NCBI GenBank assembly: GCA_013824055.1
Contig: PNNE01000081.1
Span: forward strand, 1-6,312
Origin: Rhodobacter sp.
Lineage (GTDB): Bacteria > Pseudomonadota > Alphaproteobacteria > Rhodobacterales > Rhodobacteraceae
Direction: 5' to 3'
DNA length: 6,312 nt
Shown here: in pieces, positions 1 to 5,144 of the stretch
How positions within the stretch are numbered: position 1 is the stretch's first letter
How the letters are laid out: each line of letters opens with the position of its first letter
Notes under the pieces: generated by a model
The model's input: the letters and a program-made list of their open reading frames with translations, nothing else
Told to the model about the DNA's origin: nothing
The model's database searches: none
Made by a program: the position numbers and the translations under genes

Positions 1-88
1 CGCAGCGCAAGCCGCCCGATCCATTAACCGCCTTTCAGCCCATTCCCGGCAGCCTTTCCCGCATCCCCTACGCCAGAAAGGCCCGCCC

Positions 89-400
89 ATGACCCAGCAG
101 ATGTTCGCCCTCTCCTTTGGCCTTGCCGTCCTGCTTTCCGCCAGCCAGATCGCCCACGGCGCCCCGCAATGCGACACCCGCAAGGCGGTGACAGCGCTGC
201 TTGCCGACCGCTACGGCGAGACCCGGCGCGCGGTCGGGTTGGCAGGCCAGGCCGCCGTGATGGAGCTTTACGCCTCGGACGCCACCGGCACCTGGTCGAT
301 CACCATGACCCTTCCCGACGGGACGATGTGCCTGATGGCCTCAGGCTCGACCTACGAAGCCGTGACCGAGGACCTGCCCGCCAAGGGCAACCCGGCGTAA
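89..400 (+). CDS. Small exported protein of unknown function, 103 aa
   Basis: I do not recognise a named family. Residues 5-22 form a hydrophobic stretch with small residues towards its end, and AHG-AP at 22-26 is a plausible signal peptidase I site, so the mature protein of about 79 residues should be periplasmic. The mature part has exactly two cysteines, C28 near its start and C81 in a DGTMC context, which could form a disulfide. A YASDATGTWSIT segment (61-72) followed by LPDG looks like beta structure. The ATG at 89 has an AGAAAGG ribosome binding site at 75-81, seven bases upstream; Met5 is a possible alternative start. The 3' end overlaps the convergent Ada-domain gene by 49 bp. The signal peptide is inferred by eye and the function is unknown. 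Confidence 0.75.
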   Translation: MTQQMFALSFGLAVLLSASQIAHGAPQCDTRKAVTALLADRYGETRRAVGLAGQAAVMELYASDATGTWSITMTLPDGTMCLMASGSTYEAVTEDLPAKGNPA

Positions 401-606
401 GGGCGGCAGCGCTTGCAGGCCCGGAACCCCGCCGCCTGACAGGCTTCGACCGACCCCCGGAACTCCACGTTCCGCCGCAACGGCGTCCGCGCCGGGCAGG
501 TCATGCGGCAGAAGATCCCCGTCGTCCTGACGCAGACGAAAACCCCGGCGAACCTGCCGTCCCGCGCGGCAAGCGAGGCGTAAAGCGTGTCGGCATCGGG
601 CAACAT
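352..606 (-). CDS. Lone Ada N-terminal (methylphosphotriester/zinc) domain, 84 aa; minimal protein or 3'-truncated gene
   Basis: The protein matches the N-terminal domain of Ada/AdaA, which binds zinc through four cysteines and transfers a methyl group from DNA phosphotriesters to one of them. Visible features are DTLYASLAARDGRF (6-19), GIFCRMTCPAR (30-40) and ACKRCRP (63-69). The cysteines C33, C37, C64 and C67 have the same spacing (4, 27, 3) as C38, C42, C69 and C72 of E. coli Ada, so the metal site looks intact. The AraC-type helix-turn-helix and the methyltransferase or glycosylase domain that normally follow are absent. After P69 only 15 unrelated residues remain, encoded antisense to the end of the 89-400 gene. 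The ATG at 606 is chosen because GGAGG (minus strand, 619-615) lies eight bases upstream. It could be a stand-alone Ada-domain protein or the 5' remnant of a longer gene. Expression together with the exporter gene upstream on this strand is possible but unproven. Confidence 0.7.
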   Translation of the reverse strand: MLPDADTLYASLAARDGRFAGVFVCVRTTGIFCRMTCPARTPLRRNVEFRGSVEACQAAGFRACKRCRPYAGLPLAGRSSVTAS

Positions 607-651
607 CGGCGCATCCTCCGGGTCATCGCGGTGCCGCCGCCACGGGCGCTT

Positions 652-675
652 CCCTCCCCCCGCCGTGGGGGAGGG
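652..675. repeat. GC-rich palindrome (REP-like), possible terminator
   Basis: CCCTCCCCC (652-660) and GGGGGAGGG (667-675) pair perfectly over 9 bp around the loop CGCCGT, and are followed by a G-rich run to about 689. Palindromes of this composition are common between genes in GC-rich alphaproteobacteria. It lies between the exporter gene (ending at 759) and the Ada-domain gene (starting at 606), both on the minus strand, so it could stop or attenuate readthrough. There is no T-run beside it, so classical intrinsic termination is not supported. Confidence 0.5.
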
Positions 676-696
676 AGAGGGTGGGGGGGCCGCCGG

Positions 697-717
697 CCAT
701 CCTTGCACAAGGACGAC
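697..717 (-). terminator. Weak hairpin downstream of the TauE/SafE gene
   Basis: On the minus strand, TCCTTG and CAAGGA pair over 6 bp around a two-base centre, and wobble pairs can extend the stem. It lies about 40 bp past the stop codon of the exporter gene. It lacks a U-tract, so it is offered only as a possible 3'-end structure. Confidence 0.2.
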
Positions 718-758
718 GGCAAATCACGCAGCCCCGGCGCGTTCCCGCAGGATCCGGG

Positions 759-1508
759 TCAGATCAGCCCCCGCGCCCCGTCCCAGATCAGCTTCAGCGA
801 GATCAGCGCCAGTGCCCAGACCACCAGCCGGAAGAACAGCCTTTCCGGCATCAGCTGCACCAGTCGCACCCCGGCAAAGACCGCGATCACCGCCGGCAGC
901 GCCAGCACGGCCGCCACCTTCAGGTTGCCCGCGTTCAGCTGCCCCAGCGCATGATAGGGGATCAGCTTCACCGCATTGATGATGGCGAAGGCGATGGTCG
1001 TCGTCCCCGCGAACACCGCCTTCGGCATCCCCAGCGGCAATGTGTAGACCTGATAGGGCGGCGCGCCCGCGTGGCTGACAAAGCTCGTGAACCCCGCCAC
1101 CCCGCCCCAGAACAGACCGGGAGCCACCTCGGCCCGTTTCGGCTCCGCCACCACCGGCTTGCGCAACAGGATGTTCAGCGCGAAGGCCAGCCCGATCAGG
1201 CCCACCAGCAGCGTCACCGCCGCCTCGGGCACGATGGTCGCCGTCGCCCAGCCGATGGCGATCCCGACCACCGCCCCCGGCACCACGATGGCCAGCACCC
1301 GCCCATCCCAGGCGTGGCGGTAGGCGTACAGCCCGAAGATGTCCGAGACGACATAGACCGGCAGCAGCAGTCCCGCCGCGACAACCGGGTTGATCACCAG
1401 CGCCAGCACCGGCACCCCCAGCATCCCCACCACCGGGACGCCGCCCTTGCTCATCCCCACCAGCGCCGCCGCCACCAGGGCCGCCACCCAGAATCCGATC
1501 TCTTCCAT
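759..1508 (-). CDS. TauE/SafE (TSUP) family membrane exporter, 249 aa
   Basis: This is an inner-membrane protein of the TSUP family, whose members export sulfite, sulfoacetate and related small anions. The sequence is hydrophobic almost throughout, with about seven or eight likely membrane segments. It has the internal duplication typical of the family: an N-terminal half opening with GMSKGGVPVVGMLGVP (18-33) and a C-terminal half opening with GFTSFVSHAGAPPYQVY (139-155). A charged loop, RKPVVAEPKRAE (116-127), separates the halves. The length is normal for the family. The ATG at 1508 has GGAGG five bases upstream (minus strand, 1518-1514). It is transcribed divergently from mdh across a shared region of about 156 bp. 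The substrate cannot be told from sequence, and no sulfur-metabolism genes lie nearby in this window, so sulfite is only a family-level expectation. Confidence 0.9.
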   Translation of the reverse strand: MEEIGFWVAALVAAALVGMSKGGVPVVGMLGVPVLALVINPVVAAGLLLPVYVVSDIFGLYAYRHAWDGRVLAIVVPGAVVGIAIGWATATIVPEAAVTLLVGLIGLAFALNILLRKPVVAEPKRAEVAPGLFWGGVAGFTSFVSHAGAPPYQVYTLPLGMPKAVFAGTTTIAFAIINAVKLIPYHALGQLNAGNLKVAAVLALPAVIAVFAGVRLVQLMPERLFFRLVVWALALISLKLIWDGARGLI

Positions 1509-1579
1509 CGCGTCCTCCGCCTGGCGTTACCGCTAACCCCTTCTCCCCCGCCCCGAAAGCCGGATTTTTTCGCATACAA

Positions 1580-1589
1580 TGGTATACCA
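1580..1589. promoter_or_regulatory. Perfect 10-bp palindrome TGGTATACCA, candidate operator in the mdh/exporter divergent region
   Basis: TGGTATACCA is its own reverse complement. The form TGGT-n-ACCA resembles operators of GntR-family (FadR/FCD-type) repressors. It overlaps the last base of TACAAT (1575-1580), the best -10-like hexamer on the plus strand, although no good -35 is visible at the proper distance. A protein bound here could control mdh, the divergent exporter, or both. No regulator gene is visible in the window, so the cognate protein is unknown. Confidence 0.4.
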
Positions 1590-1592
1590 AAC

Positions 1593-1611
1593 CTGTCCCA
1601 AGGCTGGACAG
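1593..1611. promoter_or_regulatory. Inverted repeat CTGTCC-N7-GGACAG upstream of mdh
   Basis: Two perfect 6-bp arms (1593-1598 and 1606-1611) are separated by seven bases, only four bases after the TGGTATACCA palindrome. It ends 53 bp before the mdh start codon. It could be a second protein-binding site or a small hairpin in the mdh leader. The sequence does not identify a binding protein. Confidence 0.3.
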
Positions 1612-1664
1612 ACGGCCGATTAGCGGCTACCCCTCCCCCCGATTCATCCCAACAGGAGGCTCTC

Positions 1665-2627
1665 ATGGCCAGACCCAAGATCGCCCTCATCGGCGCCGGT
1701 CAGATCGGCGGCACGCTTGCGCACCTGCTCGCGCTGAAGGAACTGGGCGACGTCGTCCTGTTCGACATCGCCGAGGGCACGCCGCAAGGCAAGGCGCTGG
1801 ACCTGGCGCAATCCGGCCCGGTCGAAGGCTTCGATGCTTCCCTCACCGGCACCAACACCTATGCCGACCTCAAGGGCGCCGATGTCTGCATCGTGACTGC
1901 CGGGGTGCCCCGCAAGCCCGGCATGTCGCGGGACGATCTTCTGGGCATCAACCTCAAGGTGATGAAGGCGGTGGGCGAAGGCATCAAGGCCAACTGCCCG
2001 AACGCCTTCGTGATCTGCATCACCAACCCCCTGGACGCGATGGTCTGGGCGCTGCGTGAATTCTCGGGCCTGCCGCACAACAAGGTGATCGGCATGGCCG
2101 GTGTCCTTGACGCCGCCCGCTTCCGCCACTTCCTGAGCGTGGAATTCAACGTCTCGATGAAGGACGTCACCGCCTTCGTCCTGGGCGGCCACGGCGACAC
2201 GATGGTTCCTTCGGTCCGCTACTCCACCGTCGGCGGCATCCCGCTGCCCGACCTGGTGGCGATGGGCTGGACCACGCAGGAAAAACTTGACGCCATCGTC
2301 CAGCGCACCCGCGATGGCGGGGCCGAGATCGTCGGCCTGCTGAAGACCGGCTCTGCCTTCTACGCCCCCGCCGCCAGCGCGGTGGAAATGGCCGAGGCCT
2401 ACCTCAAGGATCAAAAGCGCCTGCTGCCCTGCGCCGCCCACGTCAAGGGCGCCTACGGGCTTGACGGCATGTATGTCGGCGTGCCCGTCATCATCGGCGC
2501 CGGCGGGGTCGAGCGGGTCGTCGAAGTGAAACTCGACGCCACCGAAAAGGCCATGTTCGACAAGTCCGTCGACGCCGTGAAGGGCCTTGTCGCCGCCTGC
2601 AAGGGCATCGACGCCTCGCTCGCCTGA
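1665..2627 (+). CDS. mdh: Malate dehydrogenase (NAD-dependent, LDH-like type), 320 aa
   Basis: This TCA-cycle enzyme interconverts malate and oxaloacetate with NAD in the cytoplasm. The N-terminal Rossmann fold has GAGQIGG (10-16) and D34 at the end of the second strand, which binds the NAD ribose. The active-site loop is PRKPGMSR (82-89), with substrate arginines R83 and R89; R83 marks malate rather than lactate specificity. TNPLD (120-124) contains N121. D149 and R152 lie in VLDAARF, and the catalytic H176 in GGHGD. The length is that of the alphaproteobacterial LDH-like MDH. The start is fixed by AGGAGG at 1654-1659, five bases upstream of the ATG, and by homology: the frame stays open for almost 1 kb upstream, but that part is antisense to the exporter. 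Possible operators lie at 1580-1611 and a hairpin at 2656-2681. In Rhodobacterales mdh is often near sucCD; those genes are not in this window. Confidence 0.97.
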   Translation: MARPKIALIGAGQIGGTLAHLLALKELGDVVLFDIAEGTPQGKALDLAQSGPVEGFDASLTGTNTYADLKGADVCIVTAGVPRKPGMSRDDLLGINLKVMKAVGEGIKANCPNAFVICITNPLDAMVWALREFSGLPHNKVIGMAGVLDAARFRHFLSVEFNVSMKDVTAFVLGGHGDTMVPSVRYSTVGGIPLPDLVAMGWTTQEKLDAIVQRTRDGGAEIVGLLKTGSAFYAPAASAVEMAEAYLKDQKRLLPCAAHVKGAYGLDGMYVGVPVIIGAGGVERVVEVKLDATEKAMFDKSVDAVKGLVAACKGIDASLA

Positions 2628-2655
2628 CCCTCTCTGGTGCGACATACCTGACCTT

Positions 2656-2681
2656 GAATGCGCGGCCCCGGCTGCGCATTC
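2656..2681 (+). terminator. Hairpin downstream of mdh, probable terminator or 3'-end structure
   Basis: GAATGCGC (2656-2663) and GCGCATTC (2674-2681) form a perfect 8-bp stem, which can extend inward by a G-U and two G-C pairs to a small CCCG loop. It begins 29 bp after the mdh stop codon and ends 32 bp before the next start codon. Only a weak T-rich stretch (CTGCATTTC) follows, so termination may be partial and the downstream gene may still be read from mdh. Confidence 0.5.
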
Positions 2682-2713
2682 TGCATTTCAGTCCCAGTGA
2701 AAGGCCATTGCCA

Positions 2714-3922
2714 ATGAAAGCCGCTCTCGTCGCCCTGATGGTCCTCGCCACCCCGGCCGCCGCCCAGACCCTCAGCCAGGAGATCGGCACCAACGGCATC
2801 GCCCCCACTCTTGCCCGACTCAAGGCCCAGCCCGAACCGGCGCTGGAGGATATCTTCGCCATCGGCGGGCTGCACTTCCTCGGGGCCGTCGAACGCGCCC
2901 TGCAACTGCAATGGCGCACCGGGGCGGATCAGGTCGCTGGCAACGCGGGCGACACGCTGGGCCTGCCGTTCCTGCGCCTGCCCGTGCCACCGAACCCCGC
3001 CCCCGAGCCCTTCCAGGGCGCGCTCATCACCCAGTTGTTCAGCGACATCGACGCCGACATGGCCGCCGCCCGCACCGCCCTTGCCATCCTGCCCGAGGGT
3101 GAGGAGTTCGGGGTCGAACTCAGCTTCTCCGACCTCTGGTTCGACATCAACCTGAACGGCACCCGCGAGCCCGAGGAAGGCGCGCTGACCATCCTTGGCC
3201 CCCAGCTTCTGGGCTGGCAATGGCAGACCCCAGACCCCGCCGCCCCGCCGCTGACCATCCGCTTCGACGCCGCCGATGCCGCCTGGCTGACCGCCTATAC
3301 CCATGTCATGTCCGGCGTGGCGAACACCATCCTCGCCTACGATCCCGCAGCCAGCATCGACCGCGTCATCGCCGCCCGCGCCGCGCTGAAGGTGGCGCAG
3401 CCCTCGCCGGACGACTTCAACTTCGACGCCTCCTTCGGTCAGTTCCTCGACGCCTTTGCCATGCTGGAAGGTGCCGTGAACCAGCAACCCGACGCCGCCC
3501 GCGCCAAGGCCGCGAAGGACCATTTCCTGGCGATGATCACCGAGAACCGCCGCTTCTGGACCCTTGTCGCGCTGGAGGCAGACAACGACCGCGAATGGGT
3601 GCCGAACGATGCCCAGACCTCCGCCCTCGGCTTCAGCCTGCCTCCCGGCACCGGCGACACCTGGCTTGCCGTCCTGGCCGATGGCGAGGCGCTGCTGCAA
3701 GGCCGCGTCCTGATCCCCTATTGGCGCGGCCCCGATGGCCAGGGCATCAACCTTGGCCGCATGTTCGACGCCCCCGCCCCGATCTCGATCACCGGCTGGG
3801 CCCAGGGCTGGGCCGCCGTCCCCTATCTGGACCAGGGCCCGGTCGTGAATTCAACCAGCCTGCGCCAGTTCGAAGCGCTGATGGGTGGCAATGCCGGGCT
3901 GATGATGGTGTTCCTGAACTGA
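2714..3922 (+). CDS. Exported protein of unknown function with EF-hand-like loop, 402 aa (paralogue A)
   Basis: I do not recognise a named family. Residues 1-17 (MKAALVALMVLATPAAA) are a clear signal peptide with cleavage expected before Q18, so the protein should be periplasmic. DLWFDIN is followed by D144-x-N146-x-N148-G149 and E155, which fits positions 1, 3, 5, 6 and 12 of an EF-hand calcium loop. Other conserved blocks are FDAADAAWLTAYTH (184-197), ENRRFWTLV (277-285), EWVPNDAQ (294-301) and LPPGTGDTW (309-317). There are no cysteines and no membrane helix after the signal. The ATG at 2714 is chosen over an in-frame TTG at 2654 because the signal peptide begins exactly there; the ribosome binding site (AAAGG, 2700-2704) is weak. 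Its partner begins at 5145. Secretion is likely, calcium binding is inferred, and the function is unknown. Confidence 0.88.
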   Translation: MKAALVALMVLATPAAAQTLSQEIGTNGIAPTLARLKAQPEPALEDIFAIGGLHFLGAVERALQLQWRTGADQVAGNAGDTLGLPFLRLPVPPNPAPEPFQGALITQLFSDIDADMAAARTALAILPEGEEFGVELSFSDLWFDINLNGTREPEEGALTILGPQLLGWQWQTPDPAAPPLTIRFDAADAAWLTAYTHVMSGVANTILAYDPAASIDRVIAARAALKVAQPSPDDFNFDASFGQFLDAFAMLEGAVNQQPDAARAKAAKDHFLAMITENRRFWTLVALEADNDREWVPNDAQTSALGFSLPPGTGDTWLAVLADGEALLQGRVLIPYWRGPDGQGINLGRMFDAPAPISITGWAQGWAAVPYLDQGPVVNSTSLRQFEALMGGNAGLMMVFLN

Positions 3923-3938
3923 TCCTGGTCCGGGCGTA

Positions 3939-3959
3939 GGGTGGGCGATCCGCCCACCC
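3939..3959. repeat. Strong palindrome downstream of paralogue A, terminator-like or REP-like
   Basis: GGGTGGGCG (3939-3947) and CGCCCACCC (3951-3959) form a perfect 9-bp stem around ATC, starting 16 bp after the stop codon. GTAGGGTGGGC-type palindromes recur between genes in many GC-rich proteobacteria, so this may be a dispersed repeat reused as a 3'-end structure. No U-tract follows. Confidence 0.6.
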
Positions 3960-4233
3960 CACCCCGCGGCCAGCCAGTGCCATCCGTCGCGCATCAAGAC
4001 CGTCACCGCGACGTGCTTTGCAACGCAAGGCCCCCGCCTCCAGGACGCAGGTGGACGCGTTCACCCCCCCCGCGCGGCGTGAATGGCGCAAACACTTCCC
4101 GACCGACCACGCCCAACCCCTTGATAAGACGGGCAGCGCTTGTCATGCCCTGCGGGGACACCCCATTCCCCCTTGCCCCGCCCGCCCGAATCCGGCATCC
4201 CCATGCACCACATCCTGCCCCGGAGGCCCCCCG
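3960..4233. other. Intergenic stretch with little recognisable content
   Basis: No convincing gene is seen here on either strand; open frames in it lack ribosome binding sites or protein-like composition. TTGATA at 4121-4126 resembles a -35 box but has no good -10 at 17 bp. TGATAAG (4122-4128) and CTTGTCA (4139-4145) form a 7-bp imperfect inverted repeat with one wobble pair. Either could belong to the promoter of the 4234-5078 gene pair, but the evidence is weak. GGAGG at 4222-4226 is the ribosome binding site of the next gene. Confidence 0.35.
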
Positions 4234-4416
4234 ATGGACTACTCGAAATCCGGCAATCCCAAAGGTGCCCGCAGCACCCTGCGCGGTCCCGACCATGCCC
4301 AGAAGGGCGCGCCCAAATCTGTCAAGCCGCCGCGTGAGACGAAGGAACAGCTCCTCGCCCGCATGAAGGCCGCCGCCGCCGAGAAGACGGCCGCAAAGAA
4401 GGACGACCAGGCCTGA
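4234..4416 (+). CDS. Small basic hydrophilic protein of unknown function, 60 aa
   Basis: The ATG at 4234 has a strong GGAGG seven bases upstream (4222-4226), which makes this start better than any longer in-frame version. The protein has no signal peptide, membrane segment or cysteine, so it should be cytoplasmic. The first half is rich in G, P, K and R (MDYSKSGNPKGARSTLRG) and looks disordered. From about residue 34 it changes to a charged, alanine-rich segment (ETKEQLLARMKAAAAEKTAA) likely to form one amphipathic helix. It ends DDQA. Its stop codon overlaps the apparent CTG start of the methyltransferase, which suggests co-transcription and translational coupling. It resembles small conserved hypothetical proteins of Rhodobacteraceae by general impression only. 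A nucleic-acid or protein partner is possible given the charge, but this is speculation. Confidence 0.7.
   Translation: MDYSKSGNPKGARSTLRGPDHAQKGAPKSVKPPRETKEQLLARMKAAAAEKTAAKKDDQA
4399..4415 (+). promoter_or_regulatory. Ribosome binding site and CTG start inside the end of the 60-aa gene
   Basis: AAGGA at 4399-4403 lies nine bases before CTG at 4413-4415. The CTG shares two bases with the TGA stop (4414-4416) of the 60-residue gene. The geometry matches ATGA-type coupled overlaps, with C in place of A. This site decides the methyltransferase start and would depend on ribosomes finishing the upstream gene. Confidence 0.5.
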
Positions 4417-5078
4417 CCCGGACCGCACCGACAAGACCGGCCTCCCCCTACCTCGCCCCCGGCTTTTATGACGACGCCATCGCCAGGGGCCGCCACCGCG
4501 ACATCGTCGGCGGTCGCTGGGACGAGACGGGCCGCATCCAGATGCAGGCCCTGCTCGCCGCAGGCATGACCCCCGAGGACCACCTCCTCGACATCGGCTG
4601 CGGCGCGCTGCGCCTGGGCCACAAGGCAGTGCCCTTCCTTCGCCCCGGCCACTACTGGGGCACCGACGCCTCCCTCGCCCTGATGCGGCACGGCTGGCTG
4701 CACGAACTCCCCGACCCCGCCGCACTCCCCGAAGACCACCTGGTCGAGGACGCCGCCTTCGCCTTCCCCGGCGTGCCCGACAGCATCACCCTCGCGATCG
4801 CCTTCGGCGTCTTCACCCACCTGCCGCACGCCGACCTCGCCACGGCCCTGACAAACCTGCGCCGCTTTGCCAACCTCCGCGCCACCCTCTTCACCGTATT
4901 CCTCTCCGACCTCCCCGGCGCCACCAGACAACCCGACGGCGTCGTCACCCACCCCGACCGACCGCCCTACCACCTGCCCGAAGCCCGGGTCGCCCGAACC
5001 GTGGCCGACGCAGGCTTCACCCCCACCCGCCTGCCCACGCTCCTCCCCCGGGGCCAGGTGCTCTGGACCGCCACCTGA
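4413..5078 (+). CDS. Class I SAM-dependent methyltransferase, 221 aa from a probable CTG start
   Basis: The Rossmann-like SAM site is seen as LLDIGCGALRLG (58-69, motif I) and YWGTDAS (81-87), with D85 as the likely acidic ribose-binding residue. AFGVFTHLPHADLATAL, further on, is the usual motif-IV-like region. The substrate is unknown. The first in-frame ATG is at 4542 (codon 44), but the 43 codons before it read as real protein (FYDDAIARGRHRDIVGG, then RWDETGRIQ) and look like a conserved part of this type of methyltransferase. The frame is open back to a stop at 4335-4337, and there is no ATG, GTG or TTG between that stop and 4542. The only NTG codon is CTG at 4413-4415, which overlaps the TGA of the preceding gene and has AAGGA (4399-4403) nine bases upstream. 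I therefore propose a CTG start coupled to the upstream gene; a 178-residue form from 4542 is the alternative. Confidence 0.8.
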   Translation: MTRTAPTRPASPYLAPGFYDDAIARGRHRDIVGGRWDETGRIQMQALLAAGMTPEDHLLDIGCGALRLGHKAVPFLRPGHYWGTDASLALMRHGWLHELPDPAALPEDHLVEDAAFAFPGVPDSITLAIAFGVFTHLPHADLATALTNLRRFANLRATLFTVFLSDLPGATRQPDGVVTHPDRPPYHLPEARVARTVADAGFTPTRLPTLLPRGQVLWTAT

Positions 5079-5144
5079 GGGCTTCCCCACCTTGCGCCCC
5101 CCTCCGCACGGCCGCACAGTCTCCTGACCCATAGGAGGCCCCCC

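Noticed and set aside
501..722. A 73-codon minus-strand frame whose ATG overlaps the Ada-gene ribosome binding region
   Set aside because: It is out of frame with the Ada cysteine motif and has low-complexity Arg/Pro/Ser composition.
681..1664. Long N-terminal extension of the mdh reading frame, open without stops from 681
   Set aside because: It is antisense to the convincing TauE/SafE gene and has Arg/His/Gln/Pro-rich shadow composition; mdh has a clear ribosome binding site and the homologous start at 1665.
2654..2713. TTG start that would add 20 residues to paralogue A
   Set aside because: It falls on the mdh 3' hairpin and would bury the signal peptide behind a charged leader; the ATG at 2714 puts the signal peptide at the N-terminus as in paralogue B.
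2453..3700. A 415-codon minus-strand open frame
   Set aside because: It is antisense to the end of mdh and to paralogue A, with no recognisable motif and no ribosome binding site reason to prefer it.
4121..4149. Possible promoter TTGATA with a downstream -10
   Set aside because: No acceptable -10 lies at 16-18 bp (CATGCC at 17), so it is mentioned only as weak content of the intergenic stretch.
4018..4233. Longer in-frame start for the 60-residue protein
   Set aside because: The added residues look like translated intergenic DNA, and the ATG at 4234 has a strong GGAGG seven bases upstream.
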